This document shows, piece by piece, positions 1 to 9,800 of a stretch of 64,000 bases of DNA (position 1 is the stretch's first letter; each line of letters starts with the position of its first letter). The notes beneath the pieces were generated by a model. It did not search any database. It saw only the letters and a program-made list of their open reading frames with translations, and was not told where the DNA came from. The translations under genes were made by a program, and so were the position numbers. The DNA lies in contig JABYQR010000080.1 in NCBI GenBank assembly GCA_022592445.1, positions 79,016-143,015 of the forward strand, written 5' to 3'. Origin of the DNA: Cytidiella melzeri (taxonomy: Eukaryota; Basidiomycota; Agaricomycetes; Polyporales; Irpicaceae).

Positions 1-366
1 CAGGCTGTACCGCGAGGCTCAGGGCAGTAAGCACCGCAGTGGCAGTGGCTAGTGATGATAATTCTACTCAGTTTGCCATTCGGATGTTTTCCTCCGACAC
101 CTGAAGGATGAAAATCAAACGCGGGTTTCATATATACAAAAGGTGCGTTGCTTGTGTTTCTTTGTTCTTATCACGATCTAGCATATGACTCGGCGTGCGG
201 TGTGCAGCTCAGATTCTCTTTGTGCTAATCCGCCGCGGCCAATTGTGGACGTTCTTTCAATAATGGTGTGTTTGCCACAAAGGGTCCATGTCCGACTCAA
301 ATGGAACCTCCCCCCCCCCCTCGTCTTCTCACTCCCCCTCTCCAAATCAGCCCTCCTGTCCTCGCC
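1..366. other. Left-edge non-coding sequence
   Basis: No gene recognised. A run of C lies near 309-320. The sequence just upstream of 367 is probably the former promoter of the decayed secreted-protein gene that follows. Confidence 0.4.
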
Positions 367-1140
367 ATGGTCCTGCTTATATACCCGCTGGTTCTATCTA
401 TCCTCGCGCTCGTCCCGAGCCTGTTCGATAACGGGAACAGGACCCTCGACACAGATCCATCGTACCACCGCGACCCACCGTCGTTCGCCGAAAACATTGC
501 GGTGTCTTCGAGCTTCCTGTCAAAGCTGGCTCAACTCATGCGAACAGGCAGCGTGGATGGGATAGGAATTGGGGCGTTTCTGAATGACTTCGTACATGGT
601 GTGCAAGATGTTGAAGATCCTGTCGGCACAGTGAGAGCGTTTGTTGGAATTTCCGCATCGGTGTAAGTCTCCCCGGTTATACTCCTGACTACTACTTCCG
701 TTGTACTTGTACTACAGATATTGAACTTTTGTCTCAGCATGCTTGTGGCCTACTACGCAAGCTTCCCAGCGTTTCGCCAGTTCACCAAGGCACATAAAAT
801 TGTCACTCCGAAGGAGCATAAGCCAGCGGGGCTCGTCGTCGACAGCGCCGACAAGATCCTCCATGGGCTCACCAAAGTCTCTGGTGTCTACTACTGCATC
901 CGTGGCGCAATTCTCGATGATCCTGGAGACGCTACCGTAGCGAGCTTGACGCTTTGATAATGGCTATTATAGTCTCTCTGTACAGTTTCCTGTCGAGGTG
1001 TTTCGGTGGTACAGTCGATGTGGCCATCCGGGCCTTATCTCAATCCTGCGCAAGGAACGCGCGGATGCCTGAGGATCATAAGACCGCAGAACGGGATTCA
1101 TTCGACGGAGTAGCCACTCAGGCGATGGCTATACAGTAGG
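367..1140 (+). pseudogene. Truncated paralogue of the secreted protein encoded at 24391-25505
   Basis: The ATG at 367 begins a hydrophobic N-terminus (MVLLIYPLVLSILALVPS) that matches the signal-peptide region of the intact gene at 24391. An intron lies at the same position in both genes: here a GTAAGT donor at 663, right after codons for Ser-Ala-Ser. Splicing to the CAG ending at 737 keeps the frame but gives only about 171 residues, ending at the TGA at 955-957; the intact paralogue has 353. Beyond that stop, homology continues at DNA level only: 1040-1075 resembles the 'ILREERADV' coding stretch near 25165, and the 3' flank near 1190-1250 resembles the 3' flank of the intact gene. I read this as a decayed duplicate. 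A short functional product cannot be excluded. Confidence 0.7.
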
Positions 1141-1499
1141 GGCTCGGAGCTGCTTCATGGAGAGTCGGATACTTGATTCTCAGCCACATGTTTTTTGTTT
1201 TTCCCTTTTTCCTATATGTTGTGTATTATGTGCTGTATGTCACTTTCTTGTTTTCATGTAATTCTCTTGCCGTTCGCTAAATTGGAAAACATGGGTTTTC
1301 GGAAGGCGCGTCAGCTTGTGATCCGGCTTGGCATCCCGGCCTTCCTCAACTATATATTCAGCGCGGCGTAAGGCCAGAGCGCGTACAACTTGTACAAGTG
1401 CGTAACGATGAGTGACACCTAGTCGGCGTGGCTACGGAAACTATTAGAGCAGATGTACTTTAGCAGTACTGACAGGATAGTGTTGCAGAGAACAAGGGA
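1141..1499. other. Spacer between the decayed gene and the LINE ORF1 remnant
   Basis: This holds the former 3' flank of the decayed secreted-protein gene and sequence downstream of the LINE ORF1 stop at 1500. No reverse-transcriptase ORF2 follows ORF1 here, so the LINE is cut short on this side. Confidence 0.5.
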
Positions 1500-1708
1500 C
1501 TAAGTGCCTTTGGCCTTGCCTTTGACCTTGCGCCTATTGGTGTAGGTGTCAGATGCAGCTTTAGGATTATGGGGTTGGTGGTTGTGAATCCAGCTGGAGT
1601 CACAACGGTGATGATAGAAGGGGCATGAAACAGAGTCAGCGCGGTGCGCTGATGTACAGTTGAAACACTGCTCGGTAGTACCGTGCAGTGTATCCGAATG
1701 AGAGTGCT

Positions 1709-1937
1709 TGTTGTTTTTGCAGGGTTTTGATGCGCGCACGGGAGGGGGGGCTCGAAACAAAGGAACACAATGTTATTCAATAGCTACACAAATACAAGGG
1801 TTTTTATATTATTTTGGATAAACGGATAAGTCAAAATAGGAACGTTGAAGCGAGTAATCTGCGCGGAATGACAAAGGCGGGCGGCGGGAACAAATGGATG
1901 CAAACAAAAATGAGGTGGAAAACCCAAAATAACAACA
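1709..1937 (-). repeat. 3' LTR of the copia-type element
   Basis: 229 bp, TGTTGTT...AACAACA. It is preceded by the target duplication GTGCT (1704-1708). It matches 2995-3222 with only a handful of substitutions. Confidence 0.9.
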
Positions 1938-2059
1938 CTCCCCCTCAACGAGCAGAGCGTGAGAACAAACGCGAGTTGCCTAGAAGCTATACTCCGGTGT
2001 GTCGGTGTGAGTGTGCGAACCAATTGTAGCGAGGGGGTCCGTAGCAACCATTGAGTAAG

Positions 2060-2704
2060 CTACCGGCGGAGTCGCCAAATTGGCTGAGCAGCGGGCTTGT
2101 CCTGTTCCTCACATTCGGGTCTGATGTGACCCTCCTTGCCACACTTGTGACAAGTGACTCCAGTACGAAAACGCCGTTTCTTCGGCACAACGCAAGTGGC
2201 TGCAAAAGCCTGGACAGTGCCGCAGGACTTGCGCCGAGATTCCTCCTGCACGATACGACCAATAAGGCTGGCGGAGGTGAGGTCGCCATCAGCGGCGGTG
2301 ACGGAAACAAATGCGTCCCAAGATTCCGGTAACGCCGAGAGAATGCACATCGCAAGATTGTTATCGCCCAATGCGGTAGCGGTTCCCCGAACCATATTAT
2401 ATTCAATCCAGAGACGCTTAATGTCTCGGATCTTCACCGTGAGATTCTCCGACTCGTCGATGCGGTAACTAAAAAGTTTTTGTCGGATAACGACGCGGGC
2501 AACACTGCCCTGAGTGGCAAAAACGTTGGCCAAGGCATCAAAAGCCTCCTTCAAAGTTTTGGCGGCCATCACATGCATCATCATATCATTGTTGATGTGG
2601 AGACGGATCGTGGTAAGCACCTTCTGATCTTTGGCTTCCCATTTGCTAGTGTCTCCTCGCCTCGGCTTCTCCACAGTTCTGCTGACATGACCCCAAAGGT
2701 CCAA
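2060..2704 (-). CDS. copia-type Gag (UBN2-like) with CCHC zinc knuckle
   Basis: The open frame codes for a Gag polyprotein of the copia/UBN2 type, which would package the element's RNA. Visible landmarks are a tryptophan-rich N-terminus (NYLTWRIQL lies just upstream in the same open frame), a helical middle with the copia-like run 'MCILSALPESWDAF', and a C-terminal knuckle CHKCGKEGHIRPEC (C-x2-C-x4-H-x4-C). The frame stays open upstream to about 2820 without a clear ATG, so the true start is probably 5' of 2704. A candidate splice acceptor, TAG, lies near 2825. There is no pol downstream: the stop comes about 120 bp before the 3' LTR. Confidence 0.75.
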   Translation of the reverse strand: MDLWGHVSRTVEKPRRGDTSKWEAKDQKVLTTIRLHINNDMMMHVMAAKTLKEAFDALANVFATQGSVARVVIRQKLFSYRIDESENLTVKIRDIKRLWIEYNMVRGTATALGDNNLAMCILSALPESWDAFVSVTAADGDLTSASLIGRIVQEESRRKSCGTVQAFAATCVVPKKRRFRTGVTCHKCGKEGHIRPECEEQDKPAAQPIWRLRR

Positions 2705-2994
2705 TTCCCGGAGGATGTCGCTAAGCTGGATTCGCCACGTGAGATAATTTTCTGGTCCGGCAAGAGGAGTGATCCAATACGCAGATGATGTCGAAGTAGG
2801 GACAGGGGTGGCAACTTCTTCACTATAATGAAAATGAATAAGATATAATATTGATAAGGTGGCCTAAGAGCGTATCGCTGATGTAATGTTGCCCAAAATA
2901 AGAGATGGTTTGGCCTAAGGGCACAATGCCAAGCTACTGTTGCCGCGAGATGGAAATCGAGAGGGTGTGCGCCTAGAGTGTGGGGCTCATAACC

Positions 2995-3222
2995 TGTTGT
3001 TTTTGCAGGGTTTTGATGTGCGCACGGGAGGGGGGATTGAAACAAAGGAACACAATGTTATTCAATAGCTACGCAAATATAAGGGTTTTTATATTATTTT
3101 GGATAAACGGATAAGTCAAAATAGGAACGTTGAAGCAAGTAATCCGCGCGGAATGACGAAGGTGGGCGGCGGGAACAAATGGATGCAAACAAAAATGAGG
3201 CGGAAAACCCAAAATAACAACA
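2995..3222 (-). repeat. 5' LTR of the copia-type element
   Basis: 228 bp, followed by the target duplication GTGCT (3223-3227). Transcription would run toward lower coordinates. The initiator-tRNA-like primer site lies immediately inside it at 2983-2994. Confidence 0.9.
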
Positions 3223-4406
3223 GTGCTCATCGTGCAAACCTACACACCTGGCACAGCGAGGGATGGACGAACGACAAAGGCCAGCAGAATGGCCCCACCG
3301 TTGACAGATAGTGCAGCAAGGCACCAGTGGGTGCACATTAGAGACTTCAGCTGGCTTCTGAAAGCCTGTACAAATGGAGACTGGCACCAAGAGCAGGCGT
3401 TGGAGTGTGGTGCGCTTTGTTTCGTCAATAATATCAACATATAAAATACCAAAGGTGGGAGAATTCTTGGGAGCAAAAAGATGGGGGGGACCAGCCAGTT
3501 GAACAGATGCCCATGTATTGTTGGCTTGGAGCTGGGAAAGGAAATCGGCAGCAGAAGTGGCAGTGCCATCTGCATGAAGGAGAGGAATGCGCCGAAAGAA
3601 AACACTACTCTTGATCTGGTAGTGCTGGACCATGAGTGGCATTGGGGCAGATGCCACAGCAGTGAAGAACGACGAGGCAATTTCATCAATATCTCGAGTA
3701 GGCAGGGATGAAAACGAGAGTCGGTATCCAACTGAATGAATCCAGTGGACTGCTTGGAGAGTGGAGAGATCACAGGTGGGATACTTCTGCCTGCAGAAAG
3801 TGAGGAAGTCCTGAAGGACCTCTGGGTCAGGAGGCAGCCGGGAGATAGAGACAGATGCTGCATTGGGAAAGGGAATGGTGATTGAGTTGAAAGCATGCTT
3901 GTTGACCCGGGCATGCTTCTACTTGGACCTTGGGGTATGGGAACGAAGGGCACGTGAAGCAAGTTGAATGGCTTCAGCAGGAGAGACCGATGGACAGGCC
4001 TTGGCAATAGCCTCTGCAGTCTCAGTGATTTTGTGGAGGGGTAAAGGAGAGAATGCTACTACAGCAGGAGCAGGAGCAGAGGCAGCAGGTTTAGCAGCAG
4101 TAGCAGATGAGGCACCGGCTGCAGGGAAACATGTAGTAGGCTGAATAGCCTGGGGAAGATGGTGAGGTTCCAGGAGGTTCCAGGCCTGGAAGAATTCCGA
4201 AATCGCTTTGTGAGCAGGGTGCCACAAAGTAAAGCTCTGGGTGAGTAGACATAACAGTCATCAAAATACGTATGAAAGAGAAGGCTGCGCTCAGTAGGCT
4301 GGACATCTCTTTGCCCTCGTCCAAGCTGCGCAGGCTCTTGAGCTGCGAGTTTGCTGCGGCTAGGGAAAGCCTGCCGCTTTGTGCTTGCAGGGCGGAACTT
4401 GCCCAT

Positions 4407-5054
4407 TGAGAGACAATGAAACTGAAAAAAAAAGAGTGGAAGGATGTCGAGTTGTGAAGTGCAGCCAGCAACTTATAAGCAAAACCGTCTGGTGAGAGAT
4501 TTGCCATCCTCCGCTGCGGTGAATAATATGGACAGCAGGCTACTAGACATATAAGTTTAGGCGAGAACGTGCTCACCATCATGTCTCGCAATTGTGCAGC
4601 TCCGAGTACGTGCTTGCATTGTGCTGTATCCAGCTGACCTTCTGGCCCTGTAGGTAATACCAGTAAAATATCCTGGTATCTTACTGTGCCGCGTCTATCT
4701 TTGTGTACTAGCAGAATATGAATGGTATGCTTGTTCACGGAGAGAGTGTGAATGCCGACAGAGATGCAAAGAGTCCCATGTGAGCTGCTAGAGACGTGAA
4801 CACAAGGTAGTGGTAGAGGAGGTGGCAGTTGGAGAAGTGTGAGTGTCATTGAGTTGGCACCGTGCTGGCAGTATGTGTCTAGGAATGGTACGGCATGAAT
4901 CGGAAGAGTTGGCATTGTGCTGGCAGAAAGTGTCCAAGAACGGCGCGGCGCAAATTGGAGAAGTCTAACAACTCATGTTTGTACACCGTAGCTTGCTCAA
5001 GTTCTATCCATCAATGTTTGGCCACTCTGCTTCTTGCTCATCAACCACTGAAGT
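4407..5054. other. Non-coding or unresolved stretch between LINE and Plavaka remnants
   Basis: Probably the LINE 5' flank and/or the Plavaka 5' end. About 4855-4905 and 4908-4960 are an imperfect tandem duplication, each copy containing GTGCTGGCAG. I did not find a Plavaka terminal inverted repeat. A long minus-strand frame (4091-4915) shows no recognisable domain. Confidence 0.4.
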
Positions 5055-6090
5055 ATGCAACATCAGTGCCAATTCTGTCTGTGCTATTTTCTGACAAGTA
5101 GCGGCCTGCAAAAACACCAGTCAAATCATAAGACATGCGCCAAGCTAAGACGAAGGTATCTTAGAACTCACCACACTCAACACAACAAATCAGCGGCCTT
5201 GCAGCTTCATCCAGCTGACTCTGCACTGGCTAACCCTACACCGAGCATTTTTCAGGATGAAGATGCGATGGATGTACAGGAGATGGTTGATGAAAGGAAT
5301 TTTGACATGGAGGAGGAGGAGGGTGTCAGTGGTCACAATGGAGGTCCGGCTCACCAAACACCACCCGCCAAAGAGGTCGAGGCAGTACCGGAAGGCCCAT
5401 GAGCGTGGTACGCGGAGAGATTCCTGCCGCACTACAAAGCAGGCAGTATCCTCCGAGAATCGCCAACTGCGTTTGAGCACATCCAAGATAGCAATATTTT
5501 GAAGGTCGGAGAGGCTTTCGGCCCCTTCAAAGACAAGGAGGAGTGGGATCTTGCAGCTTGGATGCTAAAGAACATTGGCCATACGGCGGGAGATGAGTTT
5601 CTGAAACTGCCTATTGTAAGAGAAACTGTATATGTTGGGCAGATAAACGGGACTTACCGCTTCTCACTACCAGATCCAGAACAAACTTCAGTCTTCATTC
5701 AAGAACTACGGTCACGTACTACAAGCCGTTGATCAGCTTCCCACAGGCGCATCGTGGACTTACCGCTCGGTAACTGTAACAGGTGATGAGCCAGGCGCGG
5801 ATGGAGAAACCTTGAGCGAGGAGCTTGAGATGTGGTTTCGTGACCCTATGAAATGTATCAGGGAGCTGCTAGGAAATCCGCTCTTCCGAGACAAGATGAT
5901 TTTTGCACCAGAGAAGCTGTCTGAGGATGTGGATGGAAAAGAAGATGTGCAAAATGAGATGAACATGGGTGACTGGTGGTGGCAAACACAGGTGAGTTGT
6001 CGCTAGTACTATGACTGATATGAGATAGGTACTGACAATACCCTCAGCTCAAGCTGCCGATTGGTGCCACTGTTGTGCCAGTCATATTGT
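5055..6090 (+). pseudogene. Plavaka-type transposase, segment 1 (N-terminus)
   Basis: This is the start of a Plavaka transposase (CACTA/CMC-related family of agaricomycetes). The ATG at 5055 opens a C2H2-type finger (CQFCLCYF...KHQSNHKTC), followed by an acidic linker. The family signatures follow: 'GPFKDKEEWDLAAWML', 'DEFLKLPI', 'ELEMWFRDPMKCIRELLGNP' and 'MGDWWWQTQ'. An in-frame TGA at 5400-5402 interrupts the frame before 'AWYAERFLPHYKAG'. Introns are likely near 5620-5700 and 5990-6047. The coding sequence stops at 6090, inside 'GATVVPVILLS', where gypsy element A is inserted, and resumes at 13942. Confidence 0.8.
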
Positions 6091-6848
6091 TGTCGCGGAG
6101 CGACTGCTGCTATGCTGATAACCCTAAAGAGGGAGTGAAGTAGAGAGGAAGGGGGTGGATCTCCAACGACGACAACGAGGTCAAAGTCGATGATGAGCAG
6201 GCAAGCAGGCACTGGGGCCGGATACTGGCAGTGCAAATGACGAAGTTAATATTATGCTTATACTAGGTTACATTGAGTAACTCACCTGGCAGTGCAAATG
6301 ACGAAGAGGTCAAGATGCAGAACCAGGGAGGGTAAGGGGTACTATATATACTGTGTCTGGGTGGTCTGTGCACCAGTTCCCACACTAGGGACTGGAGTAA
6401 CTGTGGGGCTGGAGTAACAATAGAACAATAAGGGACCAGGGTAACTGTCAAGGACCTGAGTAACTGTCAAGGACCTGAGTAACTGTCAAGGACCTGAGTA
6501 ACTGTCAAGGACCAGGGTACATAGAACAATAGGATTAGAACAATAGACAATAGAACAATAGCATCAGGAACAATAGAACAATAGGAACTGGGGGAATCCC
6601 TGGGGAATCCCCATCAATGGAAGAGGAACAATAGAACAATAGCCTAGGTTGATCTGGAACCGCTCCAGACTGAGTCTAGGGTTTGGGTCTGGACTATTGA
6701 TAAATAAGGCAGGATGTCACGTGACCCGGGTTAGGGTTAGGTCCGGTAACACTCCTAGCCGGAAAATAAGCGCTCTAGATAGGCGCCCAAGGCTGTAAAC
6801 TTGTGACATTGTTGGAAAAATCCGGTCTCTGTTGGACTATCCATGTCA
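6091..6848 (-). repeat. 3' LTR of element A
   Basis: 758 bp, TGTCGCGGAG...CCATGTCA on the plus strand. It contains about four tandem copies of a 19-bp unit (TAACTGTCAAGGACCTGAG) near 6440-6520 and scattered GAACAATAG repeats at 6525-6645. The polypurine tract (AGGAGGGGGG, minus strand) lies just inside at 6850-6861. Confidence 0.95.
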
Positions 6849-6859
6849 TTACCCCCCTC

Positions 6860-9800
6860 CTAAAATTCATCGCCTCGATGAACTAAGACCAGGGACTCTA
6901 CCATCTGCCCACTCGAGGTCAGATGCAATAGCTTCTGTGATGTTCTCCAACGGTTTCCAAGGAATGGAGTCGAAGAGTGCTTTGGGCAATTTCTGGGTGC
7001 ATTGGTATGTCTGGCATGGAACTCTGCAATGCTCTCTTTCGCATTGGTCAGATTTACTGCAGGTTCCCACGTTACATCGCCTTCTCCATAGCCTTTCCAT
7101 TTGACTAGGTACTGCATTTGCTTCCGATAGATCTGACTGTCTAGGATCTTCTCGACTTCATAGACTTGTTGATCATCTACTATGATCGGTGCTGGTGGTT
7201 CTGGTATGAGGCCGTTTACTTCGTTTCCTCGATACGGAGATAGCCTTTCGACGTTGATGTTGTCGTGAATACGATATCCGGATTTGAGTTTGATCCGATA
7301 TGTATGTTCACCGGTCTTCTGAAGAACTGTGAAGGGACCAAGCTGTCTAGGCCCTAGCTTGTCAGACTGCTGATGTACTTTGACGTTCTTGGAAGACAAC
7401 CACACGAGGTCCCCTTCCTTGAAGACTGGAGTAGCTCTACGGGTATATCCGGAAGCTTCGGCCATCTTTTCCTTAGAGAGACGCGAGGCAGCTTCGGCTT
7501 CTGCCCGAACCTGTCTGAGCTTTTCTAGGCGTGCGTCTAGATTTGGCATACGACTTTGACGACCAATAGGAATGGTAAAGTCCGGTAGATACCCGTACAT
7601 GACTTCAAACGGAGAGTGCTGAGTAGATGAGTTGACCCGGGAGTTGATGGCGAATTCAGCCACTGGGATGTATTCTGCCCAATCATCTTGTCGTTGGTCA
7701 ACAAAGAGTCGTAGAATCTTTTCTACCTCTTGATTGGTTCTTTCCGTTTGACCATTGGCCTGAGGGTGGTAGGCAGTAGTCATGGCGCCAGTGATGCCTA
7801 GCCGTTTGTACAACGCTTGCATGACACGAGCTGCAAACTGGGGTCCTCTATCGGATATAAACTGTCGGGGAATGCCGTGGAGCCTGAACACCTCTCTGAT
7901 GTGAAGGTCGGCTATACCGTCTGCTGTGACCGTAGACTGAGTTGGAATTACATGTGTTTGCTTGCTGTACAAGTCTGTGTACACGGCAATCATGTCAAAT
8001 CCCTTACTACGTGGGAGTGGTCCGACTAAGTCTACACCAACCACCTGCCAAGGTCCGTCTGGTACTTCGATAGGCTGTATTGGGGCAACCGGGTGCTGTG
8101 CTGATTTGGTTCGCTGACACTTGTCACATCCGAGGACGTATTGTTCTACAAATGATGCCATACGAGGCCACCAATAGTGCCGTGTTACTAGTTCCAGGGT
8201 TGCATGTTTACCAGGATGTCCTGCTGGTAGTGCATCGTGGCATCGACGTACAATCTCCTTTCGGACTTCTCGATCTTTGGGAATGTACAGCTTTCCTTTG
8301 TAGTACACCAGTCCGCTGTCTTCTTCCCACTCTAGTCCACCATCTGTCAACTTCCGGGGTCCGTCCTTCTTCAGCTTGGCTAATCCCTGAACCACCTCTG
8401 CTTCTCGAAGGCTGATGTCTCTGATTCGAGCTTCCAATGGGTCTGTTTCTAGAGTACTTGAGGCAGCTATAGTTTGGAAGTATTCGGGTTTAAGCACAAC
8501 TTGTTCTTTGTTGTCTGATGCATCTAGCACTTCCAAGGTTCTAACTCTGGACAGCGGGTCACCTTGAGTAAGGGTCTTTCCGGGTTTGTGGGTCAACACG
8601 AAATCAAACCGGCTAAGGTATAAGGACCACCGAGCTTGTCGTCTAGACAGATCCTGAGCGGTACGCCAGTACTGCAGATTCTGATGATCTGTGATAATCT
8701 CGAAGGGCGCGGGTAATCCTTCCAGATAGTGACGCCAATCTTCGAGAGCTCTGATGATAGCGAGCATTTCTCGATCATAGATCTCATAGTTCCGTTCCGC
8801 TTCGGCCATAGACTGAGACCGGAACGCTACTGGGTGCCATTGTCCATCCTCTAGTTTCTGCAATAGAACCCCTCCAGTTGCAAAGCCAGATGCATCAACT
8901 TCAATACGTGTGGGACGATCGGGTTCCCATGTGACTAGGATGGGTTCCTGAGTGAACGCATCTTTGAGCATCTGAAAAGCGTTCTGCTGTGCTTCTCCCC
9001 ACTTCCAAGGTTGGTCTTTCTTGGTGAGATCATGTAGGGGACGAGTATGCCGTGCAAAGTCCTTGATGAAACGTCGGTAGAAGTTGGCAAATCCAATGAA
9101 GCCGCGTACATCGCGGAGGTTCTGTGGTACCGGCCAGTTGGTGATAGCTTCTATTTTACCCGAGTCCATACGGATCTTTCCGTTACCGATGATTAGACCT
9201 AAGTACTCGACTTGTGACTGTTCAAATTCGCATTTCTCGGGACGAAGGTACAGGTCATTGGCTTCAAGTCTTGCTAGTACTTCATGGACGAGTTTACGAT
9301 GTTCCGTGATGTCTGAGCTGAAGATGAGGATGTCATCCAGGTACACTGAGACCTTTCCTTCCGCAATGAGATCAGCAAAGATGGAGTTCATCATTGCTTG
9401 AAACGTGGCTGGAGAATTGGTCATGCCAAACAACATCACCTTAGGCTCGAACAGCCCTCGGTTTGTCACAAATGCACCCTTCCATTCGTCATTTTCTTTG
9501 ATCCGAATGTTATGGTAACCCCATCGTACGTCAAACTTAGTGAAGATTTTGGCTTGACGAAGTCGATTGGTAATGTCTGATACCAAGGGGAGTGGGTAGC
9601 GGTTTTTGATCGTGATGTCATTCAACCGTCGATAATCCTGAACAAGCCGAAGCTTGCCATCCTTCTTCTTGACGAAGAATACCGGTGAGGCCATGGGCGA
9701 CTTGGATGGGACAATATATCCTTTCGCTAGGTTTTCCTCAATAAACTTGTCTAACTCCGCTTGTTCATTCGGAGACATGGGGTAGACCTTGGATCTGAAC

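Larger units (their letters stand above)
1709..3222 (-). mobile_element. Small non-autonomous Ty1/copia-type LTR element
   Basis: Two near-identical 228/229-bp repeats flank 1.06 kb. Each LTR begins TGTTGTT and ends AACAACA. The 5-bp direct duplication GTGCT stands at 1704-1708 and 3223-3227, so both ends are exact. In the sense (minus) orientation a polypurine tract (GAGGGGGAG) abuts the 3' LTR at 1938. Beside the 5' LTR, the plus strand at 2983-2994 reads GGGCTCATAACC, which is the anticodon arm of initiator-Met tRNA. That suggests half-tRNA priming, as known for Drosophila copia and yeast Ty5. The interior encodes only a gag-like protein; protease, integrase and RT are absent, so mobilisation would need a helper. 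Confidence 0.9.
1500..4406 (-). pseudogene. LINE (non-LTR retrotransposon) ORF1, interrupted by a copia-type element
   Basis: Reading on the minus strand from about 4227 down to 3223, then continuing at 1708-1500, gives one ORF1/gag-type protein if the inserted element is removed. The C-terminus has three zinc knuckles: CTICQRWGHSAGLC (C-x2-C-x4-H-x4-C), a second starting CARCVGLH, and a third containing CFNCTSAH followed by SVSCPFYHHR. This array is typical of LINE ORF1 proteins in basidiomycetes. The copia element at 1709-3222 entered between knuckles two and three; the frame reads through cleanly across the GTGCT duplication. Further damage is an in-frame TAG at 3919-3921 and a probable frameshift between a candidate start at 4406 and the main frame. 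No ORF2 (endonuclease/RT) is present. The protein would bind the element's own RNA. Confidence 0.7.

Noticed and set aside
185..565. 126-codon plus-strand frame near the left edge
   Set aside because: Overlaps the decayed secreted-protein gene in a different frame; the signal-peptide frame explains the region better.
3240..4007. Minus-strand frame of 255 codons
   Set aside because: A shadow of LINE ORF1; the zinc knuckles and family pattern lie in the neighbouring frame.
4091..4915. Minus-strand frame of 274 codons
   Set aside because: Overlaps the LINE ORF1 remnant in another frame, composition is unstructured, and no domain was seen.
6438..6660. CRISPR-like array of short repeats
   Set aside because: Repeats are directly adjacent tandem units within an LTR, without spacers, in a eukaryotic genome.
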